A stretch of 8,842 nt of DNA from Verrucomicrobiota bacterium. GTDB taxonomy: Bacteria > Verrucomicrobiota > Verrucomicrobiia > Limisphaerales > UBA11358. This document shows positions 1 to 5,420 of this stretch, one piece after another. Under the pieces are notes generated by a model that had not been told where the DNA came from, made no database searches, and saw nothing but the letters and a program-made list of their open reading frames with translations. Numbering within the stretch: the stretch's first letter is position 1; each line of letters starts with the position of its first letter. The position numbers and the translations under genes were made by a program. Where the stretch lies: positions 1 through 8,842 of the forward strand of contig JAJPKI010000293.1 of NCBI GenBank assembly GCA_021323835.1. The letters run 5' to 3'.

Positions 1-96
1 CAATATTGGCTGAGCAAAGGCGCGCAACCCAGCGACACGGTCGCCAGTTTCATCAAGAAATTAGGCAAAGCAGCGCCCGCTCAGGCGGCAGCTTAA
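1..96 (+). CDS. rpsP: 30S ribosomal protein S16, C-terminal part (5' end outside window)
   Basis: Frame 1 is open from the first base to a TAA at 94-96 and encodes 31 residues. It starts QYWLSKGAQPSDTVASFIKK, which matches the conserved C-terminal part of S16 (the WLskGAqPSdtV motif), followed by a short Ala/Gln-rich tail. S16 is a small-subunit protein needed for 30S assembly. The identity is supported by the next genes, since rpsP-khpA-(rimM)-trmD-rplS is a widespread bacterial order. Only the tail is visible, so the start cannot be judged. The stop lies 12 nt before the khpA ATG, consistent with co-transcription. Confidence 0.93.
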   Translation, partial: QYWLSKGAQPSDTVASFIKKLGKAAPAQAAA

Positions 97-108
97 TTTT
101 TTCGTGCC

Positions 109-354
109 ATGCAAGAGTTCCTCGAATATGTCGTCAAAGGACTCGTGCAAAAACCCGAGGCGGTCACCATCACGCCGGTCGAACGCGCGGGCGTAACAAT
201 TTATGAATTGCGGATGGATTCGTCCGATGTCGGAAAAATCATCGGCCGCCAGGGCGTGACGATTAATGCGATTCGTTCTTTGCTTTTGGCCGGCAGCGCG
301 AAAAAAGGTTTGCGTTGCGCCGTGGAAATTGTCGAAGACAATCCGGCGCGTTGA
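109..354 (+). CDS. khpA: KhpA family KH-domain RNA-binding protein
   Basis: This 81-residue protein is close to the usual KhpA/YlqC length (about 75-85). The N-terminus MQEFLEYVVKGLVQKPEAV fits the family's start, and the type II KH core is seen as DVGKIIGRQGVTINAIRSLL (about residues 40-59), with the GxxG loop as GRQG. In Firmicutes KhpA binds RNA, often with KhpB, and affects cell division and small-RNA biology; that role is known from other phyla and is only inferred here. It starts at ATG 109, 12 nt after the rpsP stop, with no clear Shine-Dalgarno. Its place between rpsP and trmD is the expected one. The downstream gap to trmD is occupied by an inverted repeat instead of rimM. Confidence 0.93.
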   Translation: MQEFLEYVVKGLVQKPEAVTITPVERAGVTIYELRMDSSDVGKIIGRQGVTINAIRSLLLAGSAKKGLRCAVEIVEDNPAR

Positions 355-360
355 AAAATT

Positions 361-422
361 TGTAGCGGCGGTCTATGACCGCCGGGCACGAAAAAAATCG
401 GCGCTGACACAACGCCGCTACA
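361..422. repeat. 62-bp REP/MITE-like inverted repeat between khpA and trmD
   Basis: The element is bounded by perfect 10-bp inverted ends: TGTAGCGGCG at 361-370 and CGCCGCTACA at 413-422. Inside it there is a second perfect hairpin, CGGCGGTC (366-373) / GACCGCCG (377-384) with a 3-nt loop, and a 5-bp CGGCG/CGCCG pair (399-403/413-417). It encodes no plausible protein and fills nearly all of the khpA-trmD gap, ending 3 nt before the trmD ATG. There is no T-run after it on the + strand, so it is not a classic intrinsic terminator. Similar GTAGCGGCGGTCT-type repeats are recalled from Pedosphaera-like Verrucomicrobiota genomes. No second copy is in this window, so its repeat status beyond the inverted ends is inferred. 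Confidence 0.75.
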
Positions 423-425
423 GAA

Positions 426-1094
426 ATGAAAATTGACGTGCTCACTTTGTTTCCGGCGATGTTCGCCGGGCCGCTCGATGAAAGCATCATCATGCGGGCG
501 CGAAAAAAAGGTTTGCTCGATTTGCAAATCCACGATTTGCGCAACTGGACGCATGACCGGCATAAAACGGTAGATGACAAGCCGTTTGGCGGCGGGCCGG
601 GAATGTTGATGAAATGCGAGCCGCTATTTGATGCGGTCGAAAGTTTGCGGCGCGAAAAAACGAAAGTGATTTTGCTTTCGCCCGGCGGAAGAAAATTTTC
701 GCAGGAAATTGCGCGCGAACTGTCACAGGAAAAAGATTTGCTGCTCGTCACCGGCCATTACGAAGGTTTTGACGAGCGTGTGCGGGAAAAGTTGGCGGAC
801 GATGAATTGTCCATCGGCGATTACGTTTTAACGAACGGCGCCTTGCCCGCGATGGTGGTGATTGATGCGGTGACGCGATTGTTGCCCGGCGTTTTGGGCG
901 ACGATGAAAGTTCGCGCGACGAATCGTTCAGCGCCGGATTGCTGGAATATCCGCAATACACGCGGCCGGCGGAATTTCGCGGGATGAAAGTGCCGGACAT
1001 TTTGGTTTCCGGCAACCACGCCGAAATTGAAAAATGGCGACGCGAGCAAGCGAAGTTAAGGACGAAAAAAAATCGTCCGGATTTATTGAAATAA
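426..1094 (+). CDS. trmD: tRNA (guanine(37)-N(1))-methyltransferase
   Basis: TrmD is a SPOUT (trefoil-knot) enzyme that uses SAM to methylate N1 of G37, next to the anticodon of tRNAs reading CNN-type codons, and prevents +1 frameshifts. Visible motifs are MKIDVLTLFPAMF at the N-terminus, DDKPFGGGPGMLMK (about residues 50-63), LLSPGGRKFSQ, TGHYEGFDERV (with the conserved YEG), SIGDYVLTNGALPAM, LLPGVLG, LEYPQYTRP and the C-terminal LVSGNHAEIEKWRREQ. Small departures from the common pattern are CGRYEG written as TGHYEG and GGELPAM as NGALPAM. At 222 residues it is shorter than the E. coli enzyme (255) and stops right after the RPDLL motif. ATG 426 directly follows the inverted repeat, so no Shine-Dalgarno is available. 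rplS follows after 12 nt. Confidence 0.95.
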   Translation: MKIDVLTLFPAMFAGPLDESIIMRARKKGLLDLQIHDLRNWTHDRHKTVDDKPFGGGPGMLMKCEPLFDAVESLRREKTKVILLSPGGRKFSQEIARELSQEKDLLLVTGHYEGFDERVREKLADDELSIGDYVLTNGALPAMVVIDAVTRLLPGVLGDDESSRDESFSAGLLEYPQYTRPAEFRGMKVPDILVSGNHAEIEKWRREQAKLRTKKNRPDLLK

Positions 1095-1100
1095 AAATTT

Positions 1101-1104
1101 AAGG
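1101..1104 (+). promoter_or_regulatory. Weak Shine-Dalgarno AAGG before rplS
   Basis: AAGG lies 2 nt upstream of the rplS ATG at 1107, which is closer than the optimal spacing. It is the only purine-rich ribosome-binding candidate noticed directly before a start in this window; the other starts lack one. It is therefore a weak call. Confidence 0.3.
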
Positions 1105-1106
1105 TT

Positions 1107-1481
1107 ATGAATCAAGCATTACAGAAAAAAATTGAATCGGAACAGTTTCGCAAAGACGACGCGAAGTTTAACGTCGGCGATTCCGTGAAAGTGCACACCA
1201 AAGTCGTCGAAGGCGACAAGGAACGCATCCAGATTTTTGCGGGTGTCGTCATCGGCAAACGCGGAACCGGCTTGAACGAGACTTTCAGCGTCCGCCGCAT
1301 CAGCTACGGCGAAGGCGTTGAACGCATTTTTCCGTTGCATTCGCCGCGCGTGGACAAAATTGAAGTCGAACGCCAGGGCTCTGTCCGCCGCGCCAAATTG
1401 ACTTATCTCCGCAAACGCCTCGGCAAAGGCGCGACACTGGTCAGAGAAAAGGAAGAAAAAGCCGCGCCTGCCGCGAAATAA
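1107..1481 (+). CDS. rplS: 50S ribosomal protein L19
   Basis: The 124-residue protein matches L19, which lies at the 30S-50S interface near bridge B8. Conserved segments are FNVGDSVKVHTKVVEGDKER (about 21-40), IQIFAGVVIGKRGTG, FSVRRISYGEGVERIFPLHS and VRRAKLTYLRKRLGKGA, followed by a Lys/Glu/Ala-rich tail of about 15 residues. The length is slightly above the usual 115-120 because of that tail. It sits 12 nt after trmD, the standard pairing. The stop codon is embedded in a perfect 17-bp palindrome (1472-1488), and an intrinsic terminator follows at 1499-1527, so rplS ends this operon. Confidence 0.96.
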   Translation: MNQALQKKIESEQFRKDDAKFNVGDSVKVHTKVVEGDKERIQIFAGVVIGKRGTGLNETFSVRRISYGEGVERIFPLHSPRVDKIEVERQGSVRRAKLTYLRKRLGKGATLVREKEEKAAPAAK

Positions 1482-1498
1482 TTTCGCGAACATTTTTC

Positions 1499-1527
1499 AA
1501 AGGCGAGGCGCAAGCTTCGCCTTTTTT
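1499..1527 (+). terminator. Rho-independent terminator after rplS
   Basis: An 8-bp perfect stem, AAAGGCGA (1499-1506) with TCGCCTTT (1517-1524), encloses a 10-nt loop. The 3' arm runs into a T-tract (1522-1527). It lies 18 nt after the rplS stop and before the tRNA, so it should end the rpsP-rplS transcript and separate it from the tRNA-Arg unit. Confidence 0.8.
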
Positions 1528-1533
1528 GTTGGC

Positions 1534-1560
1534 TGGACAAACCGACGTTGCCGGAATACT
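1534..1560 (+). promoter_or_regulatory. Candidate sigma-70-like promoter for tRNA-Arg
   Basis: TGGACA at 1534-1539 matches the -35 consensus TTGACA at 5 of 6 bases, and AATACT at 1555-1560 matches TATAAT at 4 of 6. The spacer is only 15 bp, which is short. The position fits a transcript starting just before the tRNA (first mature base 1573), and the upstream terminator makes a promoter here likely. The exact boxes are uncertain. Confidence 0.3.
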
Positions 1561-1572
1561 CATTTAGCGAGA

Positions 1573-1649
1573 GCGCCCGTAGCTCAGTTGGATAGAGCAT
1601 CTGCCTTCTAAGCAGGTGGTCGCGCGTTCGAATCGCGCCGGGCGCGCCA
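1573..1649 (+). tRNA. tRNA-Arg (anticodon UCU), CCA encoded
   Basis: A full cloverleaf can be folded by eye. The acceptor stem is GCGCCCG (1573-1579) with CGGGCGC (1639-1645), all seven pairs matching. The D-arm has GCTC/GAGC and AGTTGGATA in the loop. The anticodon arm is TCTGC/GCAGG around loop CTTCTAA, with anticodon TCT at 1607-1609, reading AGA (and AGG by wobble). The T-arm is GCGCG / TTCGAAT / CGCGC. The discriminator is G1646 and CCA is encoded at 1647-1649. The anticodon stem has one G-T wobble pair at its outer end. The next gene starts only 12 nt after the CCA, so the two may share a transcript. Confidence 0.97.
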
Positions 1650-1661
1650 TTTATTTTTGCC

Positions 1662-2549
1662 ATGCTGAAACTGGAACAACTCGCTGAACTGCTCGAACAA
1701 AATCGCGACGCCGCGTCCGCGCGCGTGAAAGAATTTTCCATCGGCGGCAAAAGATTTAATTTCAATTCGCGGCCCGCAATCATGGGCGTCATTAATTTGT
1801 CCGCCGATTCCTGGTATCGCGAAAGCGTTTGTTTGACGGCAGAAGCGGCGATTCAGCGCGGAAAAATTCTTGCGGCACAAGGCGCGGACATCGTGGACAT
1901 CGGCGCCGAATCCACTTTGGCAAATGCCGCGCGCGCAAATGATGAGCTGCAAAAATCCAAATTGATTCCCGTCATCAAAAAATTGCGAGCAGAGAAGATT
2001 TTGGTTTCAGTGGAAACGTATTCGACAAAAGTCGCGCGCGCATCGCTCGAAGCCGGCGCAAATATTTTGAATCTGACTGGCAGCGCCAATTCAAAAGAAA
2101 TTTTCAAAATGACTGCTGCGCACGATGCCGTCATTATCATTTGCTACGTCCAGGGCAAAAATGTCCGCGACGTCGGCAATTTTGATTTCAGCGCCGACCC
2201 AATTGAAACGATGCGCGACTACTTTTCGCGGCAAATTGAAATCGCCCAGCGCAATGGCGTTGAAAAAATCTTTTTAGACCCCGGCCTCGGCTTTTACTAC
2301 CGCAACTTGCAGGACAGCGCCGTTCGGGTTCGCCATCAGATGAATATTTTCCTGAACACATTCCGATTGCGAACGCTTGGCTTCCCGATTTGTCACGCAC
2401 TGCCGCACGCGTTCGAATTTTTTGGCGATGAAGTCCGCTGCGCCGAACCTTTTTTTGCCGTTCTGGCCACGTTGGGCAAAACGGATTTGTTTCGCACGCA
2501 TGAAGTTCCGCGAATCAAAGCTGTTTTGGAAACGATGAAAGCTTTTTGA
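1662..2549 (+). CDS. Dihydropteroate synthase-like (pterin-binding) protein with altered active site
   Basis: The 295-residue protein has the FolP/pterin-binding TIM-barrel layout. Recognisable parts are the SIGGKRFNF strand (26-34), IMGVINLSADSW (40-51, with the conserved Asn45), GADIVDIGAEST (74-85), VSVETY (115-120), ANILNLTGS (133-141, Asn137), FLDPGLGF (204-211, Asp206) and FRTHEV (277-282, with the C-terminal Arg-His pair). Canonical DHPS joins pABA to dihydropterin pyrophosphate in folate synthesis. Several key features are changed: the TRPG loop after GAEST reads TLAN, the SVDT aspartate is Glu118, and the SRKS lysine motif is replaced by ICHALPHAFEF (243-253). A normal folate role is therefore doubtful; it could be a paralogue using another pterin or related substrate. 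ATG 1662 is used; it adds about 20 residues before the usual FolP start and has no Shine-Dalgarno. A GTG at 1725 is a weaker alternative. The gene meets the convergent methyltransferase with a 9-nt gap. Confidence 0.75.
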   Translation: MLKLEQLAELLEQNRDAASARVKEFSIGGKRFNFNSRPAIMGVINLSADSWYRESVCLTAEAAIQRGKILAAQGADIVDIGAESTLANAARANDELQKSKLIPVIKKLRAEKILVSVETYSTKVARASLEAGANILNLTGSANSKEIFKMTAAHDAVIIICYVQGKNVRDVGNFDFSADPIETMRDYFSRQIEIAQRNGVEKIFLDPGLGFYYRNLQDSAVRVRHQMNIFLNTFRLRTLGFPICHALPHAFEFFGDEVRCAEPFFAVLATLGKTDLFRTHEVPRIKAVLETMKAF

Positions 2550-2552
2550 AAC

Positions 2553-2570
2553 CGCGGATTACGCGGATTT
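2553..2570. repeat. 9-bp tandem repeat CGCGGATTA/T at the convergent gene ends
   Basis: CGCGGATTA (2553-2561) is followed directly by CGCGGATTT (2562-2570). A 5-bp inverted pair, CCGCG (2552-2556) and CGCGG (2562-2566), lies within it. Read on the minus strand this supplies the last codons (Lys-Ser-Ala) and the TAA stop of the methyltransferase gene. Tandem CGCGGATTA-type units are recalled as common short extragenic repeats in related genomes; two units are seen here. No T-run follows on either strand, so it is a poor terminator. Confidence 0.5.
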
Positions 2571-3524
2571 ACGGCAGAAAAAAACGTCTTCTTCTTGTGA
2601 GCTGGAAATCCATTGTTCGCAGATTTTCAATTTATATTTGGACAATACTTTTTGAACAAGCTTCGGCGTGTAGCGACAAGAAAAAAATAATCGAATTTTT
2701 TCGCCGGCTTTAAATTTGAAAATTTCGTTTTCAACCTCAATTTGTCGCGCGCGCTTGAATTGAAAATTAGCAACAAAACGCTTTAAGCCAAAGCCACCAA
2801 TCGCAATTTCAAATTTCATTTCACCGTCGCGCTTTTCGATGCCCAAATCCAACAGAAAAGTCATCAGCCAGTCGCGTGTTTGGGGATTATCGTATTGAGG
2901 CAGAATTTTTACCATTCCCGCGGCATAACTATTCCCCGGCGCAAGATTGGCGCTGAACAAAAGAAAATCATTTGGATGAACGAGCGTGGCCAGCTTCGGC
3001 AGAATTTCCTGCGGCTCGAAATTGGGAATCATGCCAAAAAAAGTGACGATTCGTGATCTGCGATTCGAAAACTGTAAATTACTAGCAGTTGCTAAATCGC
3101 AAACTAAAGGAAAACAATTTTTCTCCGGCAAAACTGAAAGCGCAGTTTTTCGCGCGGTCAAAACCATCGCCGCGCTGACATCGCATGGCGAATAAAAAAT
3201 TTCTTTGCCGCGAGTTTTTAGCAATTTCAGCAGCCGCGTGTCTTTTTGTCCACCGCCGCAACCGAGGCCGATGACATGAATGTTTTTTGATTTTATTTTT
3301 TTAGTGACGCCTTCGAAACTTTGCTCATAAATCGAGCGGACATTTTCATCGTTGCGTGACGGTGAATAAATTTGGTGCAGCGAGAGCCATTTTTGGGTTT
3401 GCTTGACGCTGTCGTAATGAAATTTGTGATTAATTTTCCGCGAGCGCAGCGACTTCAGCAAATCGCGCCGGATATTTTCGGGAAATTGGCTTTCGTGAAC
3501 TAAAATGTTCGCCACAGATTTCAT
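2559..3524 (-). CDS. EgtD-like SAM-dependent methyltransferase (histidine-methyltransferase superfamily)
   Basis: The 321-residue protein resembles the EgtD/DUF2260 fold (Methyltransf_33), whose founding member trimethylates histidine on the way to ergothioneine. Visible parts are an N-terminal INHKFHYDSVKQTQKWLSLH block (31-50) and the following YSPSRND, matching the family's YD...R segment. Then come the SAM-binding glycine motif HVIGLGCGGGQKDTRLL (83-99), YSPCDVS with Asp115, CDLATAS, and FFGMIPNFEPQE (162-173), which corresponds to the family's GNxTP and keeps the Asn. EMKFEIAIGGF (235-245) lies in the substrate-domain region. The open frame runs 44 codons further upstream, but that part overlaps the DUF420 gene; ATG 3524 lies 4 nt after that gene's TAA and gives the natural start. 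No egtB or other ergothioneine gene is adjacent, so the substrate is unknown. It is the last gene of the oxidase operon. Confidence 0.75.
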   Translation of the reverse strand: MKSVANILVHESQFPENIRRDLLKSLRSRKINHKFHYDSVKQTQKWLSLHQIYSPSRNDENVRSIYEQSFEGVTKKIKSKNIHVIGLGCGGGQKDTRLLKLLKTRGKEIFYSPCDVSAAMVLTARKTALSVLPEKNCFPLVCDLATASNLQFSNRRSRIVTFFGMIPNFEPQEILPKLATLVHPNDFLLFSANLAPGNSYAAGMVKILPQYDNPQTRDWLMTFLLDLGIEKRDGEMKFEIAIGGFGLKRFVANFQFKRARQIEVENEIFKFKAGEKIRLFFSCRYTPKLVQKVLSKYKLKICEQWISSSQEEDVFFCRKSA

Positions 3525-3528
3525 CGCA

Positions 3529-3972
3529 TTACTTTTGTGGAAAAATCTGATAGAGCAAAAGATAAACGATGACGCCGGTGACGGAAACATACATCCAAAT
3601 TGGCCACGTCCAGCGCGCGATTTGTTTGTGCTTGTCGAATTTTTCGCGAAGCGCACGACTCAACGTAATTAAAATCATCGGCACGATGACCATTGCCAGA
3701 ATTGTGTGCGTTAAAAGAATTGTTAGATAAATCGGGCGAAACCACGCTGGATTTAGAAATTTAGTCGGACCTTGATGTAAAACAACGCCGAGGTAAGTGT
3801 GATAAGTCAGGTAGCAAACCAGAAAAATGCAGGACGTGACAAATGCTGAAATCATGCAGCGTTTGTGCGCCGGAATATTTTTACGGCGGATAAAAATAAA
3901 TCCTGCGGTCAGAAAAATTGCGCTCAAGCCGTTGAGCGAGGCGTTGACGGCAGGCAAATCGTGGATGCTCAT
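3529..3972 (-). CDS. ctaM: DUF420 / CtaM-like membrane protein, cytochrome oxidase assembly
   Basis: This 147-residue protein has four predicted membrane helices (roughly 9-28, 41-62, 80-103 and 123-143). Conserved histidines lie in the family pattern: HKRCMISAF (36-44), CYLTYHTYLG, LLTHTILAM and DKHKQIARWTWPIWMYVSVTG read in two pieces around the third loop. DUF420 includes YozB and the staphylococcal CtaM, reported as needed for aa3-type oxidase assembly or function; the exact role is unsettled. Its position directly after coxB and the SCO gene supports the assignment. The ATG overlaps the SCO stop as ATGA (3969-3972), suggesting translational coupling. The family is recognised with good confidence; the specific symbol is tentative. 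Confidence 0.8.
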   Translation of the reverse strand: MSIHDLPAVNASLNGLSAIFLTAGFIFIRRKNIPAHKRCMISAFVTSCIFLVCYLTYHTYLGVVLHQGPTKFLNPAWFRPIYLTILLTHTILAMVIVPMILITLSRALREKFDKHKQIARWTWPIWMYVSVTGVIVYLLLYQIFPQK

Positions 3973-4616
3973 GGCTCGCGTTCGAGCCGATGAACAGTTT
4001 TGATGAGGCGCGGCTCAACGTCGTTTGTCCAATCCACGTCGTCGCCGCCGGTTTGAAAAATGCCGCGCAATTGCGCATGTTTATCCACGACGACGAAAAT
4101 GGTCGTGTGAATGAAAAGGTCGGCGGCGTTTTTTTGGTCTTTCGGGTCAATAGGCTTCGCGCTCAATTTTAAACTGTTCGCCGCAAGCGCACCAATTTCG
4201 CTTTTCGTTCCGGTCAAAAATGTCCAGCGGTTGAAATCCGCGCCGAAGTGTTCGCCGTAGCGTTTTAAAATTTCCGGTGAATCAAAGTCAGGGTCGGTCG
4301 TAAGCGTGACCAATTTTGCGTTGCTGCTCGCGGGCAATTTATTTTCAACGTCTTTCATTTGTGCGGTCATACGCGGACACGGGCCGGCGCAGCGCGTAAA
4401 AATGATATCGGCAACCCAAACATGATTGGTCAAATCGGCGAGCGTCGTGACTTTGCCGTCCTGATTGGTCAGCGTGAAATCAGAAATTTTGCCGAGCGGC
4501 GGCAGGGCAGTTTGCTTTTGAAATTCGGCGAACGAGGCCAAATACGCCAGGCCGAGAAACGCGAGCAGAAACAAAAAGCCGAACAAAAATGTTTGGGGCA
4601 ATTTTGAGTCAGACAT
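3969..4616 (-). CDS. senC: SCO1/SenC/PrrC family copper chaperone
   Basis: The 215-residue protein has one N-terminal membrane anchor (about residues 10-29) and a thioredoxin-like domain outside the membrane. The copper site is intact: Cys76 and Cys80 in FTRCAGPCPRM, and His170 in LFIHTTIFVVVD. Other SCO features are DFTLTNQDGKVTTLADL, VTLTTDPDFDSPEILKRY and FLTGTKSEI. SCO proteins deliver copper to, or reduce the thiols of, the CuA site in oxidase subunit II. The coxB gene immediately upstream (18-nt gap) and the DUF420 gene immediately downstream (4-nt overlap) place it in an assembly module. ATG 4616 gives a normal anchor sequence; no Shine-Dalgarno is seen. Confidence 0.92.
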   Translation of the reverse strand: MSDSKLPQTFLFGFLFLLAFLGLAYLASFAEFQKQTALPPLGKISDFTLTNQDGKVTTLADLTNHVWVADIIFTRCAGPCPRMTAQMKDVENKLPASSNAKLVTLTTDPDFDSPEILKRYGEHFGADFNRWTFLTGTKSEIGALAANSLKLSAKPIDPKDQKNAADLFIHTTIFVVVDKHAQLRGIFQTGGDDVDWTNDVEPRLIKTVHRLEREP

Positions 4617-4634
4617 GAGTCAAAATCATGCTGA

Positions 4635-5420
4635 TTATTCGTATTTGCTTTTGCCATCAGCCGGTGGCGGCGTGACAGTCGGCTTGGACTTCAACCATTT
4701 GTCAAAATCTTCCTGTGTATCCACGACTAAAAATCCGCCGGTCATGCCGGAATGGCCGCTGCCGCAAAGTTGCGCGCAATTGATTTGGTAGCGGCCGGTT
4801 TGCGTCGGCGTGAACCAGCATGGAATCCGCAATCCCGGAATCGCGTCCTGACAAACGCGCATCGCCACCACTTTGAACGAATGAATTACGTCCTTCGACG
4901 AAACATAGACGATGACCGGCTTGTTGACTGGCACGTGAATTTCGTTCAGCAATTGAACATCGTCTTTACCGTTCGCGTCATTCGGGTCAATGCCAAATGG
5001 ATTTCCGTCAGAAACAAGTTTCAAATCCTGTTTACCGAACATGCCGTTCGCACCGGGATAACGGACGTTCCACGCATATTGTTGCGCTTCGACATAAATG
5101 ACCGTGGAATTTTTTGCGTCGGGAAAATGGTCAACGGCTTTTGCCCAAACGGGAATGGCGATGCCAATCAGCAAAAATGCTTCGGCAAGCACGACGCCGA
5201 GTTCAATATAATTGGACGCATGGCCTTTGACGCCTTCGTAATCGGCTTTCGGATTTTTTTTGCTTTGAAATCGCCAGACGGCGTAACAAAAATAAATCAC
5301 CCAGCCGACAAAGAGAATCAGCATGAGCCAGTGAACGAGCACGATGAGTTCGTCCACTTGCGCGCCGTTTTCCGATGCGAGCGCGGGCATTCCGAGCCAT
5401 TGAGCCATCCGTTCCATCAT
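4635..5420 (-). CDS. coxB: Cytochrome c oxidase subunit II (CuA subunit)
   Basis: This 261-residue subunit has two membrane helices (about 25-47 and 71-94) and a periplasmic cupredoxin domain that takes electrons from cytochrome c. The CuA ligands are His180 (SKDVIHSF), Cys215, Cys219, His223 and Met226 in CAQLCGSGHSGM, with the same His-to-Cys spacing (35) as the bovine protein. The residue that is Glu in CSEIC is Gln217 here. The aromatic electron-entry segment reads QQYAWNVRYPG (113-123). An inserted NPFGIDPNDANGKDD segment follows. Two extra cysteines, Cys190 and Cys201, flank the QDAIPGLRIP stretch. In helix 2, Glu73 and an additional mid-helix Glu80 are present. No lipobox and no cytochrome c domain are seen. 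Two adjacent ATGs (5420, 5417) are possible starts; 5420 overlaps the 87-aa gene stop as ATGA. Confidence 0.96.
   Translation of the reverse strand: MMERMAQWLGMPALASENGAQVDELIVLVHWLMLILFVGWVIYFCYAVWRFQSKKNPKADYEGVKGHASNYIELGVVLAEAFLLIGIAIPVWAKAVDHFPDAKNSTVIYVEAQQYAWNVRYPGANGMFGKQDLKLVSDGNPFGIDPNDANGKDDVQLLNEIHVPVNKPVIVYVSSKDVIHSFKVVAMRVCQDAIPGLRIPCWFTPTQTGRYQINCAQLCGSGHSGMTGGFLVVDTQEDFDKWLKSKPTVTPPPADGKSKYE

Noticed and set aside
361..422. The khpA-trmD inverted repeat as an intrinsic terminator or riboswitch
   Set aside because: There is no T-run after the stems on the + strand, and no known riboswitch core is seen; a repeat element explains it better.
1472..1488. A perfect 17-bp palindrome over the rplS stop as an operator
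   Set aside because: It is AT/CG-simple, overlaps the coding end, and the nearby terminator hairpin is a better explained structure; no evidence for protein binding.
1119..1493. A 124-codon open frame antisense to rplS
   Set aside because: L19 on the plus strand is unmistakable; the antisense product is Phe/Ala/Arg-rich and unlike any family.
3525..3656. A 44-codon N-terminal extension of the methyltransferase frame
   Set aside because: It lies wholly within the DUF420 gene in another frame, has no family similarity, and ATG 3524 just after the DUF420 stop is the natural start.
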